Origin: Iris pallida
Lineage: Eukaryota > Streptophyta > Magnoliopsida > Asparagales > Iridaceae
Assembly: GCA_029216955.1 (NCBI GenBank)
Contig: JANAVB010006998.1
Coordinates: 186,001-250,000, forward strand
Length of the DNA stretch: 64,000 nucleotides
Reading direction: 5' to 3'
Position 1 is the stretch's first letter; every line of letters begins with the position of its first letter. Position numbers and translations under genes: made by a program. Below the pieces are notes generated by a model, which was not told the origin of the DNA, searched no databases, and saw only the letters and a program-made list of their open reading frames with translations. Positions 1 to 12,295 of the stretch are shown piece after piece.

Positions 1-2
1 GT

Positions 3-449
3 GGGGTCATTAGATTTGGCGTTCGCGGGAAGTTGAGTCCGCGGTACGTGGGCCCGTTTGTTATCCTTGATCGGATAGGCGATGTCGCTTATCGTTTATC
101 CCTTCCACCTTCGTTACGAGAGGTGCATGACGTGTTTCATGTATCTCAGTTACGAAGGTATGTATCGGACCCAAGCCATATCCTCGATCATTCTGAGCTG
201 GTTGTTGGAACCAACCTGTCTTACGAGGAGCAGCCTGTGTCTATTTTGGATCGAAGAGAGAAGATACTCAAGAACCGAACAATTAGCCTTGTCCGGGTTG
301 CTTGGGGTTATCACTCTTTAGGAGAGTCAACGTGGGAACGTGAGGATGATATCCGATCATGGTATCCACACCTGTTTGACTCACAAGGTATATCTTTTTC
401 TGTGTACCTTGATTGTTTTGATTCCTCATGCTTATCACCTTATGGGTAG
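3..449 (+). CDS. Ty3/gypsy integrase C-terminus and chromodomain-like tail (partial)
   Basis: This is the last part of a Ty3/gypsy polyprotein; its 5' part lies outside the window. The frame is open from base 3, so the TTG at 33 is not a real start. It reads through the [11 protein letters not shown] motif, then [12 protein letters not shown], both typical of the integrase C-terminal region of Tekay/Del-type chromoviruses. It ends in a chromodomain-like block containing W-E-R-E-D-D-I-R and Y-P-H-L-F. In the life cycle this region helps place the cDNA into chromatin. It stops at TAG 447-449, about 130 bases before the polypurine tract and LTR, the normal order for this superfamily. No frameshift is visible in the part present. 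Confidence 0.9.
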   Translation, partial: GVIRFGVRGKLSPRYVGPFVILDRIGDVAYRLSLPPSLREVHDVFHVSQLRRYVSDPSHILDHSELVVGTNLSYEEQPVSILDRREKILKNRTISLVRVAWGYHSLGESTWEREDDIRSWYPHLFDSQGISFSVYLDCFDSSCLSPYG

Positions 450-577
450 AATTGCTTGATATCGTAGATTGTTAAATATAGAATGATTGCTTGATTGAAT
501 TGCTTGTACTTAGATTAGTTTAGCCCCGATGTTTCTATCCTGCTTGGATTTGAAATTCCGATGACGGAATTTTTCTA

Positions 578-590
578 AGGAGGGTAGAGA
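578..590 (+). promoter_or_regulatory. Polypurine tract of Ty3/gypsy element
   Basis: AGGAGGGTAGAGA directly precedes the TGTCAC start of the LTR. It follows the phrase GACGGAATTTTTCTAAG, which recurs upstream of the 3' LTR of the Ty3 element at 52813. It would prime plus-strand DNA synthesis. Confidence 0.75.
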
Positions 591-3500
591 TGTCACTCCC
601 CGTTCCCAGAATACGTATTTTAAATACATGCACTGTTTAAAAGTATTTATTTTAATATTTACCATGTACTACTCTGTATTTAATTTCCTTCAATTTTATG
701 TTAATTAATTTCTTGCAATTTTATTTCTGCGTTTATACTCTGCTTTAGCCTTGCTTTAGGATCGGCTTAGATTGGTTTATTTGTGGGTTCATCATGAACC
801 GGATTAGACCCCCACCTACCACCATCCCTTCCATTTAAAGCCCATCCCCCTTTCTCTCTCTTCATTACTTCACCATTAATCTTTTTTTTTCCTCATAACT
901 CCTCTTCCACCGACCTAAGAGAGCTAGGCAAGTGCCAACTTGCTTCTTGATGGATCCCCATTATTATTGTTCCATCATCTTCCTTATTTGATTCTAAGTC
1001 TCTTTAGTACTTAGCATTTTCAATTTCTATGGCTTATTTGTTGTAGATCTAAGATTGATGTATTTTTGGATTTCTTAGGTTTTGATCTAGTAAACTTTGT
1101 TATCTTCAAGTTTTGATGGTTCCATGTCGTAGAGAATTTCGTTCTACCCCATTTTGACCTATGGAAGTCCAAATTTGGACTTACGGTGAAGATTTTATGG
1201 AGCTTGGAAGCCAAGGGTTCCATGACCATCCTTCTCAGGTTTTCTGAGAAGATGGGTTCCTTCACAGCCGCATGAGATTTATTTCCCAACCGCATGAGCT
1301 CAATCTCATTTCTCAGCCGCATGAGATATTTATTTCCCAATCTCATTTCTCAGTCGCATGGATTATTTATTTCCCAATCTCATTTCTCAGCCGCATGGAT
1401 TATTTATTTTCCAATCTCATTTCTCAGCCGCATGGATTATTTATTTCCCAATCTCATTTCACAGCCGCATGGAATCTTTATTCCTCAACCGCATGAGATA
1501 TTTATTATGGATTATTTATTTTCCAATCTCATTTCACAGCCGCATAGATTATTTATTTCCCAATCTCATTTCTCAGCCGCATGGATTATTTATTTCCCAA
1601 TCTTATTTTACAGCCGCATGAAATCTTTATTCCTCAACCGCATGAGATATTTATTATGGATTATTTATTTCCCAATCTCATTTCACAGCCGCATGGATTA
1701 TTTATTTCCCAATCTCATTTCTCAGCCGCATGGATTATTTATTTCCCAATCTCATTTCTCAGCCGCATGGATTATTTATTTTCCAATCTCATTTTTCAGC
1801 CGCATGGAATCTTTATTCCTCAACCACATGAGATATTTATTATGGATTATTTATTTCTCAATCTCATTTTACAGCCGCATGGATTATTTATTTCCCAATC
1901 TTATTTCTCAGCCGCATGGATTATTTATTTCCCAATCTCATTTCACAGTCGCATGGAATCTTTATTCCTCAACCGCATGAGATATTTATTATGGATTATT
2001 TATTTTCCAATCTCATTTCACAGCCGCATGGATTATTTATTTCCCAATCTCATTTCTCAGCCGCATGGATTATTTATTTCCCAATCTCATTTCTCAGCCG
2101 CATGGATTATTCATTTCCCGACCGCATGAGACTTTTATTTTCCAACCTCATGAGATAGATTTTTATTTCCCGAATTTGGCATTAATTAACATTGATTGTT
2201 ATCTTGCTTTATAATTGATCATGCGTTCTTAGATGGAACTAAGAGACTGGCTAGTCGTCTTATTGAATTAAATGGAATGAGACACGTTCATATGAACTAT
2301 GAACTATTGTAATCGACTGGTTGATCTCGAATATTGGCATATGGATACATGCAGGCTTTAATTAATTTATTCATTTATTTTACCAAAGCAGCATGTGTAC
2401 TTTATGGTCAAGGCATGATTATTTCGTGGTTAGTTTTAATTGATGCATTACGTTATGTAAGACCTACAACCTAACCGCACGGGTATCGTTGTAGAGTTGG
2501 CATATCGTACTTTGTACGGAAGTACTCATTCTGAATGACCATGATCCAGGGCATAGAATTTCATGCAACATAGAGGCTATTAAGTTAAATAAAATAATGA
2601 TTGCATGGAGAGAATGGATTCCCGAGTTCTTACATGGCAGCCCTCTTGGGACTATTAAGTGCCCGACAGGCCGGCTGGTTCCCACAGATATTGCAGTTCT
2701 GCCACACGGGAAGGGAGCGGTATCTGCTTATATTATTAAATTGTACATGGTATATTAACGACGGGCGTTCCGCTGGGACTCGTCTAATACATGATTGGCG
2801 CAATTGATTGATTGGATAGACTAGCCTTGCTCGCACATAGTAAGAACTGAGGAATCCTTTATTGCATAATTCCAGGATAACTTGGGACTCACAGTAGTAA
2901 GCCGTAGGAGTTGGATGGCCGTTTAAATTGATTTGTTTGTGTACTGTATTTACTCTGTTACCTAACTGAGATGATCAGAATGTTAGGACATGACGGGCCA
3001 ACTTCTGTCCTTGTTTGGTTGGGAGGTTGGTTCGAAGTGTCGTGATGTTATGTGAATCTCAGTAGCAAGCAGAGATCTATTATTATAATCCCTTATTTAC
3101 TGGTTTCATCCTTCATATCGTACTTCCTTGCGGTACTTGCTATTAGAGGTCTAACCTCTCTGGTTTTGCATGGCCAGATTTAGAGCCGGTTCCCGAGGAT
3201 CCAGCTTACTTCCACCTCCAAGATGGTCAATACTAGAGGAATGATCGCAGGAGGACTCGAGTGGGTTCTTTACTTCATCGTTCGTTTTGTTATTTACCTT
3301 ATACTTTGCCGTTTGGCACCGACATGTTAGTCGGATCGTCTTGTATTTATTTTTACATAATTGTAACTAAAGTCAGACTGCAGCTGATAACAATTGTGTA
3401 TACTTTACTACATCATCTGGCTATGTTTTGTAAAGCCAGATGTCAAGAACATTTTGACAAAGTGTTTGGGATGCCTTACTGCTTTATCTTACATGTTCTC

Positions 3501-3690
3501 TATTTCTGTTCCTTGTTTGAATGATTGAGACAATAGATGTGAAGTGACCATAGTAGGACTTTTATGTAGTATGCACCCCCTCGTCTGGTTAGACAGCATT
3601 GATCGTATTATACGGTATTCATCTACCCGTAATACGTAGCTGGCTGAGTCATCCCCCCGCTCTCCAGTATTCTGGTTCTGGAGCGTGACA
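591..3690 (+). mobile_element. 3' LTR of Ty3/gypsy element, about 3.1 kb
   Basis: The LTR starts TGTCACTCCCCGTTCCCAGA just after the polypurine tract and ends CTGGTTCTGGAGCGTGACA, with TGTCAC/GTGACA inverted ends. Its 3' segment (GCTGGCTGAGTCATCCCCCC, then CAGTATTCTGGTTCTGG) matches the ends of the LTRs at 45025-55685 and 45135-47873, so all three belong to one broad lineage. A CT-rich leader near 840-900 follows a weak TTTAAA box. A large minisatellite occupies 1272-2160. The 5' half of the element is outside the window, so the target duplication cannot be checked; AAATA follows the right end. Confidence 0.85.
1272..2160 (+). repeat. Minisatellite inside LTR, about 37-bp unit
   Basis: More than twenty imperfect units containing CTCAGCCGCATGGATTATTT and CCCAATCTCATTT follow head to tail. 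Every few units a variant block appears (CAACCGCATGAGATATTTATT), giving a higher-order pattern. Long open frames here are by-products of a repeat lacking stop codons. The array begins just after a segment around a TTCCATGACCATCC phrase that has a counterpart in the related solo LTR. Confidence 0.9.
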
Positions 3691-5106
3691 AAATATTTTC
3701 TGAAAATTTGGGCAGTATCTCCTCTGTAATTGGGACAACCCAATCCTGGGAGTATGATAATCCGCAACACAAATAAATATCCTAAACCAGGGATCACTAA
3801 TTACTAACCCAAAAATGAATATCCAACCCAAAAGCCAACCACTGCACAATATATCCAAAAATAGAAAATACGCCGCGACGTAACCGATAATCTATGTATC
3901 ACCCAAAAGCAACAATATTTCAAAATACCGAATCCCGAAACGGGATCGGGACCGCTTCATCACAGACTAGTTACGGGGAGGGACACAAGGACACGAAATT
4001 ATACCTCAAATGCTCGGCTAGAGCTCTCAGATGTAATTATATGGAAAAGAAATAATTCGCGCGACAGCGACACGGGGACAGAAATGTCAGAGGGCACCAC
4101 GGGACAGCGGTAATTGGCTCGGAACAGCGCACAGAAGGTGCGGACAGCAGATCGACTCGGGACAGAGCGCTGCGGAACTCGGGGCAGCGCTGGGGCGGAG
4201 CCGACAGGGCTCGAGGGGGTCGTCGGGGGTGCTGGCCAGACGGGTACGGGGGTCGTCGGGGTGCAGGCCGGACGGGCACGGCCGGTGGGGTGCTGGCCGG
4301 GTCGAGGAAGGCGAGCGCGGCCTCGGGAGGCGGACGCACGGACGGAGGTGGACGCCGGGAGACGTTGGCCTCGGGTCAGAGGTGTGGGCGGAGGCGCCGG
4401 GAGACGCCGGGAATGACCGAGCGGCTGGAGGTGGGCGCAGCCTCGGGAACGGCACGCGGGCTCGGGTGGAAAAGAAAGTTCTGGAGAACGTGAAAATTTG
4501 GGGATGAAGAGAGAGTGAGAGGAAGGAGAGGGAGTGATGGGGAAGAGAAAGGTTTTTGTGTGCTGGTGGTTTTTTGTGTGGGAGTGATAGTGGTTTGGTG
4601 AGAGAGGGAGGGAGTGGGAATGGTGTTAAGGAGTGTGGGAGAGGGAATGGAGTAATGGGAAGGATTTGTAAGGGGAAAATAGGGGAGGCTGAGTCGTGGA
4701 GAAGAGCTGCGTCGAGGGTTAGATTAGGAATAGGTTTAGGAAATTTTCTTTTTTTTAATACCTGCCATTAAATATATATGTGTATGTATTAAGAAAAAAT
4801 CAGGATTTTTAAAAAGGAAAAATCGAAGTTGGGTTTAGGAAAACGGGGTCTGGTTTGAGTTCGGGGTCGAACCCCGGACACGGGATCGGGACAGGCCACA
4901 AACAAAAATCCAATAATTAATTTTAAAAATAATATTTTCTTGATCCGACTATTATAATAATAACAATGATACTAGTAATAATAATAATAACAATAATAAT
5001 AATAAACCTAACTAGCTAACCAATTAACTAGGGATACTCTAAGGCAACCAAAATCTAATAATCAACTAAAATTTGATTAATTCCAAAAATCTAATAATAC
5101 CTATAT
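3691..5106. repeat. Unassigned LTR-derived DNA with CpG-rich core
   Basis: No gene is visible. The stretch begins abruptly at the LTR end with an A/T-rich segment and a GGCAGTATCTCCTCTGTAAT phrase common in plant retroelement DNA. A CpG-rich core (about 4040-4460) is followed by a GA-rich leader-like segment, and an ATA/ACA microsatellite lies near 4945-5005. The pieces look like an older, inverted LTR broken by the element to its left. The CpG-rich open frames are arginine/proline or glycine rich on both strands and have no recognisable domain. Confidence 0.4.
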
Positions 5107-6010
5107 TGTGGGTTTTACACGAGTCCTATTGGACTCGACATGGCTGCACGAGGCAGTCCTCACTGCCAGTTTCAGATGATTGTTCCATTTCTAATTTGGA
5201 CACTTCGTGTCCAGATTCCTGGACACGAATGAATCCCCATGACACGTACTAATATGGGGAACATGTATGTACTCCCGATTTGAACCTTGATTTGGTTTTG
5301 TTTGATTCTTGGGTTCGAAAATGGGGTTCTGATACACTGTAACAGAATTGGGAAATTATTCTTAATCTTGATTTTGTATTTCACTGTGCTGTAGGTTAGA
5401 TATGGGATTTGGTTTTTAGATTTTATGTATGTAATTTACACTGATTTGAGAATTTAATGTGTTCAGCTGAGAATAGTTTCCTTATGTTAAAACTGTTAAC
5501 CTGAGTTAATAATGAAAATCTGAGAAAACTGAGTTTTACCTTAATATCAATCCTGAGATTTCAATTTGAATGTTAAGCCTAAGTTGAATGTCACACCAGA
5601 AATTACATATGTTATTGACTGAGATTCACTGAGCATGTTAATGCAAAAAACTGAGAATAAATAGGAGGTTGGATGTTGCACTGTTTTGAATAAAACTGAA
5701 ACTGTTATTTGGTACATTGTTTTCTGATTTTTTCCACAATTTGGTATTTGGGATTGGTTGATAACTGAGAGTTTGTTTTTGATTTAATTGATACTTGATT
5801 TTTGGTTGATTTGAAGAAAACTGAGTTTAAGTTGCAATTAGAATTCAGGAATTTTGTTGATATTGGGTTTCTATTCCTGGAACTATCAAAAGCTGAGAAT
5901 ACTTGAACTGGTTTCACTGCACCTTCACAGCCTCTCCTCACTCACATTCATTTCATTCACATGCTTTTCGCTCACACAAAATCTGAGAACCACATTGGTT
6001 CATAAGAGTA

Positions 6011-6575
6011 CACACACACCCACACTTTTGCACCCATTGATTCTATGTACCCACACACACACACACATATTTTACTGTCTCATGACACTCTCTACTAGAC
6101 TGTTACACACACACCCATATGCATATAACTGAATGTAATACCCACACACACATGTATATACCCTATTGACATATACACACGCACACATTGTCACATTGCT
6201 CATGTTTCATGTAAACACTGTCATTGAAATTGTTTTCCTGAGATTTGTGCACAGGTTTCTTAATCACTGTTGGCCATAAATCTGAAAACCCTATTAGCTA
6301 ACTGTCATGGGAACTTGAATTTCCTGAAAACTATCCACTGTTCCTATTCAACCTAAACCAAACTATCCTATTGACACTTATACACTCACTGTTATTCACT
6401 ACTGTTCCTGTCACTTGACACACTCAACACCATGCACACATGATACTACACACACACACATGATTACATGTATTATCATTGACACACTGAATTCCTGAAC
6501 ACACATTTCCTTAATTCATTTTCTGTTACACCCTAATCTAAACCCTCACATGTACACACACACACACACAAGTTA
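6011..6575. repeat. CA-rich microsatellite tracts
   Basis: Several interrupted (CA)n runs lie at about 6011-6070, 6100-6190, 6445-6465 and 6550-6572. A matching (TG)n cluster occurs in reverse orientation at 20578-20755 inside the CACTA element. Confidence 0.8.
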
Positions 6576-6894
6576 GTAGACACACATGCCATGTATCCCC
6601 CGCTCTATCTCACTCTATGTATATGTAAATCTATGTATACCTTATCTATATGATTGATAATAATTATGTGATATATTTAATGTATGAAATATGTGAGAAT
6701 ATACAATATGTGTGAATGTGTGATATAGCCTATATGGCCTATAGCCTATATACATGGCACATAGCCTATGGGTGTATCCCTATGTGATATAGCCTATGTA
6801 TATGGCATGAATGCCCAGTGAATATGTGTTGTTGGCTTGTATAGCCTAGTTTTGATGTGTGCTTGCTAGAATAGACTGGTTAGGCTTAGTGAGA

Positions 6895-6990
6895 CTTGTT
6901 TGGGCTAGGACTTGACCTAGTTGACCTAGTTTGACTAGTGTGGTTGACTAGAGTTGACCAAGTGTTGACTTTAGCCTAGTTTGACCTAGA
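6895..6990 (+). promoter_or_regulatory. TTGAC (W-box core) cluster in LTR
   Basis: TTGACC or TTGACT occurs repeatedly in under 100 bases (ACTTGACCTAGTTGACCTAG, then GGTTGACTAGAGTTGACC and GTGTTGACT). TTGAC(C/T) is the core bound by plant WRKY factors. Whether this LTR is WRKY-responsive is inference. Confidence 0.5.
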
Positions 6991-8292
6991 CAGCATGCAG
7001 ATGCGTTGTACATTTTACTTATCATCTCCTGTATACATCTTGACTTGTGTTGCTCTAAATAGGAGTCAGATACCTCATCTTGGACAGTATATTCTCAGAG
7101 ACATTCACATCGCAGGCGAGTACATTCTCTGATCATTTCATAACTTGCTTAGGATTATATTCCTGCTCTAGTTTATATTATTTGATGCTGTCATGATATT
7201 ATCACGGATTTGTACTATATGGATCCCTACATTGAGATGTTATCCCCCTCGGGAGAATCGGATACATCATGTCGTGTGTTTCATGTACATCATGTATTCC
7301 TTGCTCTTATGTTATTCATGTTTCTCATGTGCTTCATGCTCGTTCATGCTCGCTCGTGTACTCTCATGTGCTCTCATGTTCGGTCATATTTCTCGTATAT
7401 TTCATGTATAACCTATACTTCATATGTACCCTTCATGTGGAATTCATGTGCACTCAGTTCTGAGCCCTCATGTATACTTCATGTACACCCATCTATGGGC
7501 TTTCATGTGAAAATTATGTACGTAACATAACTTGTCTGGATCCTTGTGTATTGATTGGCGTATGGGGGAGTATAAATAGTCATGTGAACAATTCCAAAGT
7601 AGTATAACCATGTGCGCCTCTGTAGTATATTCATGTGCAAATCCAGCCGTTCACATGTCGACTTTGTACTCTAAATCACTAGTCACTGGTAGCTCTCTAC
7701 TTATAGTAGATATTTCCATTACAGTTCTCTCTCTATTTACATCATGTACTTTCTTTCAGTTTCATGTATCGTACTCTCTTGCATGTTTATATTTTCTAAC
7801 CTGTTATGATATGCGTGAGATGTATTGTGCTCGCTTCCGTCCTGACTGGACCTGTTGAAAATTTTACAGAGGATGATGAGGAACCCTACACCCTTTACTA
7901 TGGAGCTTGCCTAGATGACACTCGCGACCTGGACCCCTGGAAGGTTCAGGCAGCTGCTATAGTCTAGACTGTTCTCCTTTTTATGTTAGTTGCTGTCTTG
8001 ATTTCAGAGTTGTATTATTATGGAGATGTTGAGACTAGTATTTGTTAACTTGATTTATTTTATTTCTATTGTACCTCAATTTTGAGGATTTTTTTATCTA
8101 TTCCATCGTGCTATATTCTACCTCTAGATTGTGATTGAGTTGTACCTACTGTGATTGGCCTCCAGTTGGAGAGTATTTCATATTATGCTAGTTATAGTTC
8201 ATGACCTAGAACAGCGTTCTACCGCCGACACTGTGGCGTATGCTGGGCGCTGTTACGTACTCGTACCCTCACAGTGGGTGCGGGTCATGACA

Positions 8293-8820
8293 GAAAGGGC
8301 CCTTCTGTCACACATGTGTAAATAGCCTGAAGCGACATGGTGTACTAGTCTTCGGACTATCGCTAGCTGGGATCCGGCCCCTACAGCTAACCCGAAGTAT
8401 TCGAAGCGATTTATGTGTTATTAATTAATCAATATTAATTATTTAGTTCAACACATTTATTTCTAATTAATTTTGTATTTATGTTAAAAACTATCACACC
8501 CTTTCCAACCTCTGTTCTGATTCCCAAGTGACCGAACTCGGTCAGAGTTCTGGCTGAACTCGGACCGAACTCGATCTGGGTGAATTCGAACAGAAGCTGG
8601 ACAGCCGAGCCTCCTCTTTATTTAAACTCTCAACATCATCTTCAACCTCATCAAAGCCACCATATTTCTACCAAAAATCCTAACCCTAACTTCTTGGTTC
8701 TCCCTCCTCCAAGCTTCTCAAGTCTTCAAACTTTGGATTCGAAGCTCTCTCGAAGTTCTCTTCCATTGTCTACCTTCAATTTCGGTATAAATCCTATATC
8801 TCCACTCCTTTCAATTTTTT
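8293..8820. other. Non-coding gap before SIRE-type ORF
   Basis: No gene is visible. About 8500-8600 contains ACCGAACTCGGTCAGAG-like words that recur in the SIRE-type LTR at 10860-10910, so at least the right part belongs to that element. Confidence 0.4.
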
Positions 8821-10038
8821 ATGGCTCCTAAAATTCCTATTTCTTTGAAAAAGAAAAGGAACGTTGATAAAGGTTCGTCCTCTACTCATGAGGCGTTCTT
8901 ATTCTCTTTTTTAACTCCATCCAAACCCGACAAAGATTTCTTTGATGAATTTATATTTGTGTCTCAAAATGCATCAAATGAGTGGTTTAATGATTTTCAT
9001 AAAAGAAAACTTTGTCCGGGTGCTCCTATTAATTTCATATTATTTTCTGACCATGTGAACGTTTTTAAATATCATTAAGTGCCAGATTTAGTTCAATCTA
9101 GTTTTCCTATATATGCCAATGCAATTCAGATGTTTTATTGCAACTTGTCTGTCACTAATGGGAAAGTGAAATCAAAAGTTGGTGGAATCGATATTGAGTT
9201 TGATAGTGATGACTTAGCTATCATACTTAACATTTCCAATACTGGAGAAGCCTAGTAGATATCACTTCTATCCAGTTTCCCGAAGGGATAACTTTCGACT
9301 TCTTTTGTGATTCATTATGTGAACCAAACCCTGGACCGAAAGGCACCCTTCGCCCTAGGCATCTGAACAACTATTTCTATGATCTTCATAAAATGGTATT
9401 CTCCACCATCATTCTAAAGAATACTGCCACTGATGAGATTTTCTATCTAAAGCTTTCAACTATCTATCATCTCCATTTTTACATCCCCTTTAATCTACCC
9501 AAGACTATTATCGTTGCTATGGAACGTTGTCGCAAGAAATCACGACGTCTTATTTATGCGATATATTTCTCTTACATCTTTCAACACTTTGAGGTTGGAC
9601 TCGAGGATTGTGCTGAGGATGGTGCTCCTGCTTACCTTCATGAGCATAGTCGTTCTGCTCCTGCTTCTACTGTTCTGGCTCCTCCTCCAGTTGACCCATT
9701 AGCTGCTGATACTCATCCTCCCAGTGGGGTTGAGTCACCTCACTCTTATGATGGATCAGTTTCGATCTATGAATTTTTGTTCCACTCTCCAGCTCCAGGC
9801 TATATCTAACTCTATATGGGATATGTCATACAGTCTTGCTCATAACCTAAGTGGACCCATCCCTATGGTTCGTGATCCTACCAGACTTGGTTATCGGATT
9901 GATAATCCAGAGGCTCAGCATTACTTTGACCCTGCTGCTGCCCGATACGATCCCAACCGTTCTACTGAGACCGGTCCTTCTAGAGCTGCTGATGATGATG
10001 ATGATGTGGATGACGATATAGGATATGCTTCCTCGTGA
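8821..10038 (+). pseudogene. SIRE-type extra ORF, putative plant transposon protein domain (broken)
   Basis: An open frame starts at ATG 8821 (M-A-P-K-I-P-I-S-L-K-K-K) and resembles the 'putative plant transposon protein' family carried downstream of pol in SIRE/Maximus copia elements. Recognisable pieces are the F-Y-C-N-L-S-V block near 9130, a G-I-D-I-E-F block near 9190, and a hydrophobic block (Y-H-L-H-F-Y-I-P-F-N) near 9470. The gene is broken: TAA at 9076-9078 and tandem TAG codons near 9254, then a frame change to the frame ending at 9809, then another change to an Asp-rich tail ending at 10038. It sits just upstream of a polypurine tract and LTR on the same strand. Function in the family is unknown. 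Confidence 0.65.
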
Positions 10039-10576
10039 TAGTTTACCACTAGTTATATTTTTTATTTTTTGTGTGACTTCATATTAGTGATAAATGCTTC
10101 TTTCAAGCATTATCAGTTTTATTAGTGTTGTATGTACTCTTTCTATTTCAGTTTATGCGAGTATTTCTTATTTTAGCACTATTCATATTTTTTTATGTCT
10201 AATATTTTTATTACACTTGACTGTGCTGAGTATTACTACTATCATTTTGTTCATATGACAAAACGGGGGAATAATAATAAACGATACTAAATGATGGATA
10301 CTTAAATACTCTACTGCATGGTTGCTTAAAAAAAATTTATCACTAAAAGTTTGTTTGGAGAAATTTTTTCTTTTCTAGACAGATTCAGCTGATATATTTT
10401 GTTACGGGGGTAACAAGACTTGACCGTACATTACGAGAGAGCAATTATATTGTACCAATATTGACGGCCAAAACTGCAACCGTACCTCCAGTACCTCATC
10501 AAGTCAACTTCCAAATTGAGCTGAACATTCTTTAGTATCAATCATAGTTTTGTCAGATTATCAAAATGGGGGAGAT
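10039..10576 (+). promoter_or_regulatory. 3' untranslated region and polypurine tract of SIRE-type element
   Basis: No gene is seen. Two purine runs stand out: AAAACGGGGGAATAATAA at about 10260 and AAAATGGGGGAGATT at about 10562-10576. The second abuts the LTR start TGTCGG and is the typical SIRE polypurine tract; the first may be an accessory or older copy. Confidence 0.65.
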
Positions 10577-11542
10577 TGTCGGCCCATTAAGCCATAGTCA
10601 AATCGATTTCGATAATTGATTTAAAACTCCAAATGTGATATGAAAAAACCCAAAAATTACAGTTTACATCTCCTCTGATTTTTTATATTTATTCTGTATT
10701 TTTTTATTGAGTCTAGATTAAAGTGTAAGTCGAGATCATTGGCATTTAGAAAGATCAACCCTAAAACCTATCTTCGATCCATTTCTCTTGACCCAAACTT
10801 GATTCATTTCCTGAACCAAACCAAACCCACATCCAAAAGCCAAACCCAAATCAGGTTGACCAGAAATCCTGGTAACCGAACTCGGACCAAACTCGGTCAC
10901 CTGGATTTCATCCTGGTCAGCAGCTTTACCTATTCTTTTGGATCACCAACGTTCAAAATTATGAACGTTAGGCTACCGAGTTCTACCCAAACTTTATCTT
11001 AGAAAAATCTATAAAAAGAGAAAAAAAATTCATTTCTATTTACTCATTCATTCTTCATCTTCTCTATCTATTCCTAAGCTTTATATTCAAATTACAAAGC
11101 TTCAATCTTCAAATCTCCAAGACAACTCGATTCTTCTAGTGCCGGTAATTTTCGATTAGGAGTATTCGAGTTATACAAAGCTTGTCATATAAAAAGCTTT
11201 TCTCAGAAAGGTGTTGTTGAAGTTTGATCGTGGGCTTCAGATAAAAATACGACGGTATTGAATTTGGCGTGTTCTTTAGAGTAAAGTACGCGGTGTAATC
11301 TCTATTCAAAATAGTAGATTATAGCGAGCAAGAGTTCTCGCAAACTGGACTAGTTCTCTCAGAGGAAAACCAGTATAAACCTGTTGTGTCTGTGTATTGC
11401 TTTCTTACCTCTACTATTTATTGCTTTACTCACACTTTAAATTTGATTGATTACCCGCTTCACCTGCTTAGAATTTTTTATTGGTAATTATTTTTTTGCT
11501 GTACTATATTCACCCCCCTCTAGAGGTACCATCGATTATACA
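10577..11542 (+). mobile_element. 3' LTR of SIRE-type Ty1/copia element
   Basis: It starts TGTCGGCCCATTAAGCC after the polypurine tract. Near its end it carries ATTCACCCCCCTCTAGAGG, the hallmark of SIRE/Maximus LTR 3' ends. A TATA-like TCTATAAAAAGAG lies near 11008. At about 966 bp the length suits the clade. The right boundary (CGATTATACA) is approximate because the terminal inverted bases do not match the start well. The 5' LTR, gag and pol are absent from the window. Confidence 0.7.
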
Positions 11543-11666
11543 CATGGTGGTGGAGAAGAAGAAGAAACTTGATAAGAAAGGAAATAGAATGTACTGGTCC
11601 TTCTTGTTATTGTGTGGAGAGTGAGAAAGTAGAGGGGGTCTTCTTTGATTTTTGCGTTCACCATCT

Positions 11667-11849
11667 TTGATTAGTATCGGCCGTATTGGATTGTTATTGG
11701 ACTTATCGAATTGGTATCGACCTATCCGATAGGTATCGGCTATTTCGGATTGGTATTGGCCTTATCGAATGGGTATCGGCCTATCCGATATGTATTAGTC
11801 GTATCCGATCGGGATTGGTATTGGCCTTATCGAATTGGTATCGACCTAT
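11667..11849. repeat. Satellite array, left part (about 20-bp unit)
   Basis: Units such as TTGGTATCGGCCTATCCGAT repeat with variation. The array is cut at 11849 by a CACTA insertion and resumes at 21217. The 124 bases before it (11543-11666) show nothing recognisable. Confidence 0.85.
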
Positions 11850-12295
11850 CACTACTAAAATAACCCAGATTAGCGACGTCAGGAGACGTCGCTAAATACA
11901 GAAAATACGTCGCTAAAAATGATTTGCGACGTATTTAGCGACGAAAAACTTACGTCGCTTATAGGCAAGTCGCAGATGATACTTTCGTCGCCGAACGTCG
12001 CTATTTGCGACACGGCGTCCATTGTCGCTAGACGTCGCCAAATGAGCGACAGAGAGCGACGTATCAGTACGTCGCCAACATTGCGACGTAAAGCGACCAC
12101 TAGCGACGCTTCAAAAGTTTATAAATGATGACGAGGCATGGCATCCACGTGGCCACGTGGGCAACGTAGCGACGTATATTAGCGACGTCGAACGACGTAA
12201 CGTCGCTAGTTAGCGACGTATAGCGACGTCTATTTGCCGTCGCAGTACGTCGCAGAACGTCGCTATACGTTGCTAATGTGAAAAAAAAATTTAAA

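Larger units (their letters stand above)
5107..8292 (+). mobile_element. LTR-like repeat of a second retrotransposon family; left end uncertain
   Basis: The right end, GTGGGTGCGGGTCATGACA at about 8274-8292, resembles the end of the minus-strand LTR starting at 63058 (TGTCACGACCCAC in plus orientation). Both share an upstream TTCATGT-rich stretch and a GCTGGGCG-like phrase near the end. The body holds repeated CTGAG words (5400-5900), CA microsatellites, a block of GATATAGCCTATAT words (6720-6800) and a TTGAC array. The left end is set at TGTGGGTTTTACACGAG but no target duplication or primer site supports it. No coding region is visible. Confidence 0.5.

Noticed and set aside
1272..2158. Several overlapping 70-230-codon open frames
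   Set aside because: They are translations of a 37-bp minisatellite lacking stops; the same peptide repeats in three frames and has no domain.
1272..2160. Possible CRISPR-like array
   Set aside because: The units are contiguous with no unique spacers, and the genome is a plant.
4037..4507. Proline/arginine- and glycine-rich open frames on both strands
   Set aside because: CpG-rich composition keeps all frames open; no domain, no consistent strand, and the setting is LTR-derived DNA.
5107..8292. A complete retrotransposon with this as 5' LTR
   Set aside because: No primer binding site after 8292, no target duplication and no coding interior of the same family.
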